Shown here piece by piece: positions 33,247-40,800 of a DNA stretch of 64,000 bases (the first letter of the stretch is position 1; every line of letters begins with the position of its first letter). The position numbers and the translations under genes are program-made. Where the stretch lies: the NCBI GenBank assembly GCA_963720765.1, contig CAVRGS010000002.1, forward strand, positions 558,001-622,000, written 5' to 3'. Origin of the DNA: DASUAS01 sp963720765 (GTDB lineage: Bacteria; Actinomycetota; Acidimicrobiia; IMCC26256; DASPTH01). The notes below the pieces were generated by a model. That model ran no database searches. It saw only the letters and a list, made by a program, of their open reading frames with translations, and was not told where the DNA came from.

Positions 33247-33278
33247 AGTGCGGACGCACTGAGCTCGGGTCGAGCCTA
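33247..33278 (-). promoter_or_regulatory. Promoter and 14-bp palindrome before amidohydrolase
   Basis: On the lower strand a TAGGCT -10 box (33273-33278) is followed by AGTGCG-GA-CGCACT (33247-33260) in the predicted 5' leader. The palindrome would sit just after the start of transcription and may be an operator. Confidence 0.35.
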
Positions 33279-33403
33279 GAACCGGGGGAGGAACGGCACC
33301 GCGCCGGTGGTTGCTCAGTTCCTTCGCCGCTCCTGCGCTCCCGCGGTCGCCACGGTTCGACCACCCGCCGAGGTCGGCATCCCTGCGGCCGAGGTCGAGA
33401 CGG

Positions 33404-34024
33404 TCATCGCTCGTGGACCGCATAGCGCAGGTGCATCGCCCTGGGCGAGGGCTCGGCGCCGAGTTGCTCCAGGGCCACGCGGCCTGCGTCCACGCCGTCG
33501 AACAAGCTGATGCCGGCGCCGAACAGCACGGGTGAGAGCGCGATCGAGAACTCGTCGATCAGGCCTGCGTTCACGTACTCGAGGATCGTCGTGCCGCCGC
33601 CCGCGACGCGGACGTCTCGATCGTCGGCGACTGCGCGGGCCTGGTCGAGCGCGGACTCGATGCCGGCGTTGACGAAGTGGAACGTGGTGCCGCCGGCTCG
33701 TTCCCACGGGTCACGCCGCTCGTGGGTCACGACGAAGACCGGCGTGTGGAACGGCGGATCCTCCGGCCACATCTCCTCGCCCGCGTCGAACATGCGCTTG
33801 CCCATCACGCTCGCGCCGGTGCGCTCGAAGGTCTCCCGCACGATGTCGTTGTCGCGCCCCTCCTCGCCGCCCCGGCCGAGACCCAGGTTCTCGCGGAAGT
33901 GTCGCTGCGGGAAGATCCACGCCTGCAGCTCCATCCATTGCTGCCCCATCAGTTCGCCGAGCGATGCGGGCGCGATGAAGCCGTCCAGTGACATCGACAC
34001 GCTGAAGAACACCGTGCCCGCCAT
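33404..34024 (-). CDS. Dihydrofolate reductase-family (RibD C-terminal) protein
   Basis: 206 residues: SVSMSLDGFIAP start, SVMGKRMFDAGEE, VAGGGTTILEYVNAGLIDEF and LFDG near the end, all typical of the NADPH-binding RibD_C fold. Such proteins travel with ArsR and SRPBCC genes in actinobacteria; function is unknown. Stop codon overlap with the SRPBCC gene (ATGA) makes it the third gene of the operon. Confidence 0.87.
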   Translation of the reverse strand: MAGTVFFSVSMSLDGFIAPASLGELMGQQWMELQAWIFPQRHFRENLGLGRGGEEGRDNDIVRETFERTGASVMGKRMFDAGEEMWPEDPPFHTPVFVVTHERRDPWERAGGTTFHFVNAGIESALDQARAVADDRDVRVAGGGTTILEYVNAGLIDEFSIALSPVLFGAGISLFDGVDAGRVALEQLGAEPSPRAMHLRYAVHER

Positions 34025-34530
34025 CAGTCGTGCACTTCTTCCCGACACGTGCCGGTGAGGTACGCAGCCAGGTGGCTCAGCGTCTGCCGGCCGCCATCGA
34101 TCGCGTGGTACTTCTCGACTGCTTCGTCGCGCTGTTGCTTGGTGGGGAACACCGTGTGCATCTCGATCCGGGTCGCCGCGCCCTCGGTCGCGAACGTGAT
34201 GACCTGTGTGAAGGCGTTGGGGTCGCCGCGGTGCTCGCCGTTGAGCAATGCGATCCGCTCGGGTGGGACGATCTCGGTCCAGGTGATCGAGTCCGGGTAG
34301 TCGGTCCCGTCCGGTCCGTGCATCACGAAGTCCCACACCCCGCCGACTCGGAATTCGAAGGACTGGGTGGTGGTGGTGAACCCGTCCGGTCCCCACCACT
34401 GCGACAGGTGCCGCACCTCGGTGAACGCCTCGAACACCACCTCCCGTGGCGCGTCGATGACCCGGGAGATCACGATCTCGCGGTCGGCCGTGGCCGACGG
34501 TGCCGGAGCTCCTCCACCCGTTGCGCTCAT
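34024..34530 (-). CDS. SRPBCC (AHSA1/START-like) protein
   Basis: 168 residues. IVISRVIDAPREVVFEAFTE and WWGPDGF are the AHSA1 signature; the helix-grip cavity binds a hydrophobic ligand. Coupled to the ArsR gene upstream and the DHFR-family gene downstream. The three-gene ArsR-SRPBCC-DHFR unit is a common actinobacterial arrangement of unknown purpose. Confidence 0.87.
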   Translation of the reverse strand: MSATGGGAPAPSATADREIVISRVIDAPREVVFEAFTEVRHLSQWWGPDGFTTTTQSFEFRVGGVWDFVMHGPDGTDYPDSITWTEIVPPERIALLNGEHRGDPNAFTQVITFATEGAATRIEMHTVFPTKQQRDEAVEKYHAIDGGRQTLSHLAAYLTGTCREEVHD

Positions 34531-34874
34531 CAGTTGCTCCTCCTCTTGTGCCGGCCGAGGTCCTGCACGTACGCGTCGAGCCGGTCGAAGCTGGCGTTCC
34601 AGAACGCCTCGAACCCGCCGATCCATTCGTGGACCGGTCGCAACCCGCCGGCATCGAGGGCGTACAGGCGTTGCCTGCCGTCCTTGCGGTCGCGCACGAG
34701 CCCGACCTCCCGGAGCACCCGCAGGTGCTTGGAGGTCCCCGGCTGGGTCATCCCCAGCTCCCGCGCCAGTTCGTTCACCGGCCGCTCACCCGCCCGCAGC
34801 AGCACCAGGATCTCCCGGCGCTGCGGCTCGGCGATCGCGTTGAAGACATCCGATGTCGTCGCGGCTCGTGCCAT
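34530..34874 (-). CDS. ArsR-family transcriptional regulator
   Basis: 114 residues; helix-turn-helix at about 35-75: RPVNELARELGMTQPGTSKHL and a wing with RDRKDGRQRLY. It lacks the ELCVCDL metal motif of metal-sensing ArsR proteins, so it belongs to the SRPBCC-linked group with an unknown signal. Expressed from a canonical -35/-10 promoter with an internal palindrome. Confidence 0.9.
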   Translation of the reverse strand: MARAATTSDVFNAIAEPQRREILVLLRAGERPVNELARELGMTQPGTSKHLRVLREVGLVRDRKDGRQRLYALDAGGLRPVHEWIGGFEAFWNASFDRLDAYVQDLGRHKRRSN

Positions 34875-34880
34875 GACGCC

Positions 34881-34908
34881 ATCATATTCCTATATCGGTA
34901 TGTGTCAA
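34881..34908 (-). promoter_or_regulatory. ArsR promoter and operator
   Basis: Lower strand: -35 TTGACA (34903-34908), 16-nt spacer, -10 TATGAT (34881-34886). Between them CATA-N4-TATA-N4-TATG (34883-34902) is a symmetric site overlapping the -10, a likely autoregulatory operator. It is an AT-rich island in GC-rich DNA. Confidence 0.6.
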
Positions 34909-34932
34909 GCCTGAGGGATCAGGCGGGCCGCG

Positions 34933-35614
34933 TCATCGCGTGGCCGTGACGGGCGCGTCGAGGTGGGGGCCGTCGTCGTCGACGCCGCGGCGCCAGAACA
35001 CGAACTGCAGGAAGATGAGCACGCTCACGACCGCGGCCCACGTGCACCAGAGCGACGTGAGACCTTCGGCCTGGATGGTGGCGAACGCGGCGACGGCGAC
35101 GACGTTGGCGACGCCGAACCAGACGATGGCGCGGAACCCCGAGAGCAGCGGTGCCCCGCAGGTGGCGACGATGTAGAGCACCGTGGCGGCGGTGGCGAAC
35201 TGACCGGCGCCGCCGTACTGGACGGTGTGCTCGACCGCATGGGCCGAGACGTCGCCGCGCACGATCGCGCCTGCGAGGTACGCGCCGGCGATCGCGCCGA
35301 GGACGACGAACGCCCCGATCACGCGCCGGCGCCGCCCGCGGTGGTTCGAGGATCATGATCGCGAACGGCGCGAGGACCGGGAGCACGACCCAGGCGAACG
35401 CCAGGTAGAGGTACACGGCGACGCCGGTCGAGCGCGCCACCCCCGAATCGAGGTCGCGCCACACGAAGCCCTCGGCGATCTGGTGGAGCGCGAACGCGAG
35501 CGGCAGGATCGCCAACGGGATCTCACGCGGCCGTTCCACCTGTGTCAAGGTCGCGATCCCGATCGCGCCGATCACGGCTCCGCTCACGAAGTCCGCTTCG
35601 GCCGAGAAGCACAC
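34933..35614 (-). pseudogene. DUF6629-family membrane protein, frameshifted
   Basis: Starts MCFSAEADFVSGAVIGAIG, the DUF6629 signature, and reads membrane helices to FAIMILEPPR. The frame breaks in a CG-rich run at 35321-35343. The other frame continues with VIGAFVVLGAIAGAYLAG, GFRAIVWFGVANVVAVAAF and VLIFLQFVFWRRG to 34933. In total about six or seven helices, as expected. One indel restores a 226-residue protein. Confidence 0.7.
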
Positions 35615-35666
35615 AGGCTTGCCTCGTCTCCGTCGGCGGTCACCGTACCGGGTCCGGGCGCCGCGG

Positions 35667-35687
35667 AATCTGACGCTTCGTCAGGTC
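35667..35687. promoter_or_regulatory. Regulon operator, site A (echA20-ipdABC)
   Basis: AATCTGACG-CTT-CGTCAGGTC; symmetric core 35670-35684. With transcription starting at the GTG 35707 it covers about -37 to -23, overlapping the -35 region, which fits repression. Confidence 0.75.
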
Positions 35688-35692
35688 ACCGG

Positions 35693-35698
35693 TAGGCT
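35693..35698 (+). promoter_or_regulatory. -10 box TAGGCT, leaderless echA20 start
   Basis: TANNNT box with 8 nt to the GTG at 35707. Confidence 0.5.
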
Positions 35699-35706
35699 CC
35701 CCGGCC

Positions 35707-36469
35707 GTGGGGATCACGTGTGAGCGGGACGAGCGGGGGATCGCGGAGGTCGTCGTCGACGTGCCGCCGGTCAACGCGTTGACGGTGGCGGGCTGGTTCG
35801 AGCTGGCCGACACGATCATCGCGGCGGGCAAGGATGCCGAGACCCGCGTGGTCGTCCTGCGGAGCGAGGGCAAGGGCTTCAACGCCGGGGTCGACATCAA
35901 GGAGATGCAGACCACCGAGGGCTTCTCCGCCCTGATCGGCGCCAACAAGGGCTGCTTCGCCGCCTTCGCCGCGGTGTACGACTGCCCGGTGCCGCTCATC
36001 GCCGCGGTCAACGGCTTCTGCGTCGGCGGCGGCATCGGCCTGGCCGGCAACGCCGACATCGTGATCGCCAGCGACGACGCCTTCTTCGGCCTCCCGGAGG
36101 TCGACCGCGGCGCGCTCGGTGCAGCCACCCACCTGGCCCGACTCGTCCCGCAGCACAAGATGCGGGCGATGGTCTACACGGGCGCGACCGCCACCGCGGC
36201 CGAACTGCACGCGTTCGGCTCGGTGCTGCAGGTGGTGCCCGCGCGACCAACTGCGCGACGCCGCGTTCGCGGTGGCGGCCGACATCGCAGCGAAGTCGCC
36301 GACCGTGATGCGGGCGGCCAAGGAGAGCCTCAACGGCATCGACCTGTGGGACGTCAAGCGCTCCTACCGGTTCGAGCAGGGCTTCACCTTCGAGCTCAAC
36401 CTCGCCGGCGTCTCCGACGAGCTGCGCGACGCGTTCGTCGAGAAGCGCGACGCAGACACTTCCAAGTAG
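35707..36469 (+). pseudogene. echA20: EchA20, steroid D-ring hydrolase (frameshifted)
   Basis: Crotonase closely matching mycobacterial EchA20: FNAGVDIKEMQTTEGF, NGFCVGGGIGL and GLPEVDRGALGAATHL. EchA20 hydrolyses the D ring of HIEC-CoA during C/D-ring breakdown. The frame breaks at 36238-36246 (CCCGCGCG). Removing one base gives VVPRDQLRDAAF, then FEQGFTFELNLAGVSDE to the stop at 36469, a full-length protein of about 253 residues. It leads echA20-ipdA-ipdB-ipdC, so an indel error is likelier than true loss. Confidence 0.85.
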
Positions 36470-36476
36470 GAGCGAC

Positions 36477-37325
36477 GTGGTCGACAAGCGGATGACGGAA
36501 GAAGAGGTCGTCGCGGAATTGCGCGACGGGATGACCATCGGGATCGGGGGATGGGGATCGCGCCGCAAGCCGATGAGCATCGTGCGCGCCATCGCCAACT
36601 CGGACCTGGAGGACCTCACCATCGCGAGCTACGCGGGCCCCGACCTCGGCCTGCTGTGCGCCACGGGCAAGGTGAAGAAGGCCATCTACCCGTTCTGCTC
36701 GCTCGACTCCATCGCGCTCGAGCCGCACTTCCGCAACGCGCGCCAGTCGGGTTCGGTGCAGACGCTCGAGCTCGACGAGGGGATGTTCCTCCTCGGGCTG
36801 CAGGCGGCGGCGTGGCGGGTGCCGTTCATCCCGACGCGCGTCGGCCTCGGCACGTTCGTCGTCGACCGCCAACCCGAGATCAAGACCGTGGTGTCGCCCT
36901 ACGACGACGGCGAGGAGCTGGTCGCCGCACCTGCGCTGAACCTCGACGTCGCGATCATCCACATGCACCGCGGTGACGCACGCGGCAACGGGCAGTACCT
37001 CAACGTCGACCCGTACATGGACAACCTGGTCGCCCTGGCCGCGCCGACGTGCTTCATGAGCGTCGAACGGGTCGTGCCGACGGAGGACCTGGCCAGCAAC
37101 GGGCCCGTGCAGACGCAGCTCATCAGCCGGCTGATGACACACGGTGTGGTCGAGGCGCCGAAGGGCGCACACTTCACCGAGTGCGTCCCCGACTACGGCC
37201 GCGACGAGGCGTTCCAGAAGGAGTACGCGGCGAGCGCCAAGGACCCCGACCAGTGGGCGGCGTGGAAGGCGAAGTACCTCGACTGCGGCGACCACGCCGA
37301 ATACCGGAAGGTGGCCGGACTGTGA
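36477..37325 (+). CDS. ipdA: IpdA, COCHEA-CoA hydrolase alpha subunit
   Basis: 282 residues, CoA-transferase family I fold. GIGGWGSRRKPMSIVRA is near the N-terminus and GDARGNGQYLNVDPYMDN in the core. With IpdB it opens the last steroid ring by hydrolysing the cyclic diketone COCHEA-CoA. Order and overlap (GTGA with ipdB) match Rv3551-Rv3552. The start GTG 36477 lies 7 nt after the echA20 stop, with AGGAG upstream. Confidence 0.93.
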   Translation: MVDKRMTEEEVVAELRDGMTIGIGGWGSRRKPMSIVRAIANSDLEDLTIASYAGPDLGLLCATGKVKKAIYPFCSLDSIALEPHFRNARQSGSVQTLELDEGMFLLGLQAAAWRVPFIPTRVGLGTFVVDRQPEIKTVVSPYDDGEELVAAPALNLDVAIIHMHRGDARGNGQYLNVDPYMDNLVALAAPTCFMSVERVVPTEDLASNGPVQTQLISRLMTHGVVEAPKGAHFTECVPDYGRDEAFQKEYAASAKDPDQWAAWKAKYLDCGDHAEYRKVAGL

Positions 37326-38097
37326 GTGAGACGTCTGTGAGCTCCGACGTGACGCGCGCCGACTACTGCGTGGTCGCGGTGGCCGAGTGCTTCCGTGGCG
37401 ACGGCGAGATCATGGCCAACCCGATCGGCACCATCCCGGCCATCGGCGGCCGCATGGCGCGCGACGTGTTCGAGCCCGACCTGGTGATGACCGACGGTGA
37501 AGCGCTGCTCGTGAGCAACGGCATCCCGCTCGGCGACGGCGATCCGGACAAGACCGTCGAGGCGTGGAACCCGTACCGGACGATGTTCGACGTCGTGTGG
37601 TCGGGGCGTCGTCACGTGATGATGGGTGCGTCGCAACTCGATCCGTTCGGCAACCAGAACTTCGCCTTCATCGGTGACCCTGCGCAGCCGAAGGTGCAGC
37701 TGCTCGGGATGCGCGGCGCGCCGGGCAACACGGTGCAGAACGTCACCAGCTACTGGATTCCCGCGCACTCGCCACGCGTGTTCGTCGAGCAGATCGACGT
37801 GGTCTCCGGCATCGGCTACGACCGAGCCGCTGAGCTCGGCGACTGGGTGAAGGAGCACCACGAGCTGCGACGAGTCATCACCAACCTCGCGGTGCTCGAC
37901 TTCGGCGGTCCCGATCACCGCATGCGGTTGCTGAGCGTGCACCCGGGCGTCACCGTGGACGACGTCGTCGCCGCCACGGGCTTCGAGCTCGTCATCGAAG
38001 GGGAGGTGCCCGCGACACGTGGGCCCACCGCGGAAGAAGCCGCCGTGATCCGCGGCTCGACCCGAAGGGCATGCGGAACCAGGAAGTGCCAGGCTGA
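37322..38097 (+). CDS. ipdB: IpdB, COCHEA-CoA hydrolase beta subunit (3' frameshift)
   Basis: About 258 residues. It carries GDGEIMANPIGTIPAIGGRMAR, VWSGRRHVMMGASQLDPFGNQN and TNLAVLDFGG of the beta subunit family. The last 14 codons fall in another frame: one missing base at 38051-38058 would restore LDPKGMRNQEVPG and the TGA at 38095-38097, which overlaps the ipdC ATG (TGATG). As written, the frame would run on into ipdC. Forms the hydrolase with IpdA. Confidence 0.9.
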
Positions 38098-39176
38098 TGC
38101 CGGCGCACCCGCGCCTCCACACCCGGTTCTGCGACCTGGTCGGCGTCGAGTACCCGATCGTGCAGACCGGCATGGGCTGGGTGTCAGGGGCCGGGCTCAC
38201 CGCCGCGACCGCGTCGGCCGGTGGGCTGGGCCTCATCGCCAGCGCCACCATGGACTTCGCTCAGCTGCGGAGCGCGATCGGGCAGGTGAAGCGGACCACC
38301 GAGAACCCGTTCGGGGTGAACCTGCGGGCCGACGCCGCCGACATCGGCGATCGCATCAAGCTCCTCATCGACGAGCAGGTGAAGGTGGCGAGCTTCGCCC
38401 AGGCGCCCAAGGAGGCGTTGATCGGCCAACTGCACGACGGCGGTGTGCTCGTGGTGCCGTCGATCGGCGCCAAGCGCCATGCCGAGAAGGTGCTCGAGTG
38501 GGGCGTCGACGCGGTGCTCGTGCAGGGGGGTGAGGGCGGCGGCCACACCGGATCCGTGCCCACCACGATCCTGCTGCCCCAGGTGGTCGACGCGGTGCAG
38601 GGACGCATCCCCGTCATCGCGGCGGGCGGCTTCTTCGACGGCCGCGGCCTCGTCGCCGCGCTCGCCTACGGCGCTGACGCGATCGCGATGGGCACGCGCT
38701 TCCTGCTCAGCGCCGACAGCGCGGTGCCGGAGTCGGTGAAGGCGGAGTACCTCGGACGCGCGGTGACCGACACCGTGGTCACCAAGCAGATCGACGGTGT
38801 CCCACACCGCATGCTCGACACCGAGCTCGTCGAAGAGGTCGAGAGCGCGCGCGGCAAGGTGTGGGCGCTCCCGCGTGCGACTGCGAACGCGTGGCGCTTC
38901 CACAAGCTGTCGGGCATCAAGCTGCGGGCGATGGCCAAGGAAGGTCTGGCGATGCGCAAGTCGCTCGGCCTCACCTGGACCCAGACGATGATGGCGGCCA
39001 ACGCGCCGATGCTCACCAAGGCCGCACTGGTCGACGGCAAGGTGGAGTCGGGCGTCCTGCCGAGTGGCCAGGTCGTCGGCGTGATCGACGACCTGCCAAC
39101 CTGCAAGGAACTGATCGATCGCATCGTCGCCGAGGCGACGAAGATTCTCGAGAACCTGGAGGGAACCAATGCCTGA
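38097..39176 (+). CDS. ipdC: IpdC, flavin-dependent oxidoreductase of HIP catabolism
   Basis: 359 residues, nitronate-monooxygenase-like TIM barrel binding FMN. Motifs: PIVQTGMGWVSGAGL, GGEGGGHTG and AAGGFFDGRGLVAALAYGADA. Rv3553-type C-terminal region (AWRFHKLSGIKLRAM). IpdC takes part in removal of the 5-hydroxyl from the hydrindane-CoA intermediate before ring opening. Overlaps maoC start by 8 bp. Confidence 0.9.
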   Translation: MPAHPRLHTRFCDLVGVEYPIVQTGMGWVSGAGLTAATASAGGLGLIASATMDFAQLRSAIGQVKRTTENPFGVNLRADAADIGDRIKLLIDEQVKVASFAQAPKEALIGQLHDGGVLVVPSIGAKRHAEKVLEWGVDAVLVQGGEGGGHTGSVPTTILLPQVVDAVQGRIPVIAAGGFFDGRGLVAALAYGADAIAMGTRFLLSADSAVPESVKAEYLGRAVTDTVVTKQIDGVPHRMLDTELVEEVESARGKVWALPRATANAWRFHKLSGIKLRAMAKEGLAMRKSLGLTWTQTMMAANAPMLTKAALVDGKVESGVLPSGQVVGVIDDLPTCKELIDRIVAEATKILENLEGTNA

Positions 39177-39633
39177 GCCGAGGGTGTTCAACGGCGTCGA
39201 CAGCGTGAAGGCCGCGGTGGGAGAGCACCTCGGCTACAGCGACTGGCTGGAGATCACGCAGGAGCGCGTGAACACGTTCGCGGAGGCGACCGGCGACTAC
39301 CAGTGGATCCACATCGACGTCGAGCGCGCCAAGGACGGACCCTTCGGCGGCACCATCGCGCACGGCTACCTCACGCTGTCGCTGGCGAGCTTCTTCCTGC
39401 CGCAGATCGCGCGCTACGAGGGCTTCGCGCTGGCCGTGAACTACGGCGTCGACAAGGTGCGCTTCATCGCGCCGGTGCTCGTGGGCAAGCGCATCCGCGC
39501 CGGCGCGGAGATGATGGAGGTCACCGACGTCAAGGGTGGCGGCGTGCAGACCAAGGTGCTCATCACGATCGAGATCGAGGGCAGCGAGAAGCCCGCGTGC
39601 GTGATCGAGTCGATCTCGCGGTGGATCCCGTAG
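39169..39633 (+). CDS. MaoC-family (R)-enoyl-CoA hydratase
   Basis: 154-residue single hot-dog domain. The hydratase-2 motif is intact: AEATGDYQWIHIDVERAKDGPFGGTIAHGYL carries the Asp-His pair (D...H near 42-47) and the glycine-rich overhang. Related to mycobacterial Rv0241/Rv0130 hydratases. GGAGGG precedes ATG 39169. Cotranscribed with ipdC, so likely hydrates a post-ring-opening enoyl-CoA. Confidence 0.88.
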   Translation: MPEPRVFNGVDSVKAAVGEHLGYSDWLEITQERVNTFAEATGDYQWIHIDVERAKDGPFGGTIAHGYLTLSLASFFLPQIARYEGFALAVNYGVDKVRFIAPVLVGKRIRAGAEMMEVTDVKGGGVQTKVLITIEIEGSEKPACVIESISRWIP

Positions 39634-40154
39634 TGGCAGTCAACGACCCGGACGCGACGGGCGGGCTCGGCGGAGGAGGCGGCGCCGCCGCCGAGATGGG
39701 GAAGGGCGTCAAGCAGCGCGACAAGATCCGCATGACCGACGACGAGATCGCCGAGTTCCTGCGCGGCAAGCACACGATGTCGTTGGCGTCGATCAACGCC
39801 GACGGCAGCATCCACCTCGTGGCGATGTGGTACGGGTTCCTCGAGGGCGAGATCGCGTTCGAGACCAAGGCGAAGTCGCAGAAGGTCGCCAACCTCCGCC
39901 GGAACCCGAACATCACCTGCATGGTCGAGACCGGCGACGACTACAACGAGCTCAAGGGCGTGCAGATCATCGGCACCGCGGAGATCTTCGACGACCGCGA
40001 CCGCATGCTCGAGATGGGGAAGTCGGTGTTCTCACGCCACGTCGGCCCGTACACCGACGACATGCTGCCTGCGGTCGAGATGATGCTGAACAAGCGCGTC
40101 GGCATCAAGGTGCACCACACCCGCGTCGCCAGCTGGGACCACAGCAAGCTGTAG
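39633..40154 (+). CDS. PPOX-class F420-dependent enzyme
   Basis: 173 residues. A flexible Gly/Ala-rich N-terminal extension (GGLGGGGGAAAEMG) precedes the split barrel: MTDDEIAEFLRGKHTMSLA, IHLVAMWYGF, VANLRRNPNITCMVE. Such proteins bind F420 or FMN and reduce or protect substrates. GTG 39633 overlaps the maoC stop TAG; last gene of the ipd operon. Confidence 0.82.
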   Translation: MAVNDPDATGGLGGGGGAAAEMGKGVKQRDKIRMTDDEIAEFLRGKHTMSLASINADGSIHLVAMWYGFLEGEIAFETKAKSQKVANLRRNPNITCMVETGDDYNELKGVQIIGTAEIFDDRDRMLEMGKSVFSRHVGPYTDDMLPAVEMMLNKRVGIKVHHTRVASWDHSKL

Positions 40155-40158
40155 CTGG

Positions 40159-40576
40159 CTACATCGGCTCGCCGGGGAGCGCGCCCGCCTGCTCGATCCA
40201 GTTGACGAGCTGTCGTTCATCGAGATCGTCGTCCTCGTGGATGTCGAGGTACCGCACGTCGGGGTGCTTCGACGCCTTGGGTGGGACGGGATCGAGCGAC
40301 GACCCGCGGAAGAATTGCAGCTGCACGTACTCCGTGAAGCAGCGGAAGGCGAGGAACCAACCGTCGCCCTCGTTCCCGTAGAACGGTTGGTTCCACTTCA
40401 CGGCCTTCTGTACGTCGGGGACGGTTCGCACGATCAGTCGGTCGAGTCGCTCGCCCAGCGCGCGCTTCCAGCCCGGCATGGCTTGCGATGTAGGCCTGCA
40501 CCGGCTCGTCACCCTCTCCCTTCGGTATCTGCGGGTTGCCGCCAGACAGCAGCTTCGGTGGGGCGTCGTGCTTCAT
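40159..40576 (-). pseudogene. DUF1801-family protein, frameshifted
   Basis: ATG 40576. Starts MKHDAPPKLLSGGNPQIPKG and QAYIAS, then one extra base at 40478-40484 shifts to MPGWKRALGERLDRLI, VPDVQKAVKWNQPFYG and RYLDIHEDDDLDE, ending at 40159. The corrected protein has about 138 residues and the usual DUF1801 (YdhG-like) layout: a small alpha/beta protein of unknown function. Confidence 0.72.
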
Positions 40577-40800
40577 TCGTCCTCCCTCGCGGTCGGCGTG
40601 GAGCGCACGGGCGTCTCGGTGATGGCGGTGAGCGAACGCAGGGGTCGTACGTCGGACGCCAGCTTGCCTTCGGCGTCGCGCACGCCGTCGACGGAGAAGT
40701 CTGGGTCCAGCAGGTTGTCGCGTGCGGGCTTCGGCGCCACATCGAGATCGTACGAGGTCGCACGTGGGACGGCCTTCGGCGGTGCATACTCGTGGGCCAT
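40573..40800 (-). CDS. Small hypothetical protein
   Basis: 75 residues, MAHEYAPPKAVPRATSYDL start. Mostly polar, Pro-rich, no membrane segment, no recognised family. ATGA overlap with the DUF1801 gene suggests a real two-gene unit. Its ATG overlaps the ATG of the divergent HNH gene (CCATGG). Confidence 0.5.
   Translation of the reverse strand: MAHEYAPPKAVPRATSYDLDVAPKPARDNLLDPDFSVDGVRDAEGKLASDVRPLRSLTAITETPVRSTPTAREDE
40785..40790 (+). promoter_or_regulatory. Possible -10 box CATACT for HNH gene
   Basis: CATACT preceded by TG (extended -10) with 8 nt to the ATG at 40799. It lies within the divergent small gene. Confidence 0.3.

Noticed and set aside
35640..35700. KstR or KstR2 binding sites before echA20-ipdABC
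   Set aside because: No TnnAACnnGTTnnA or AnCAAGnnCTTGnT match was found in this promoter; the only symmetric element is the CTGACG-N3-CGTCAG site.
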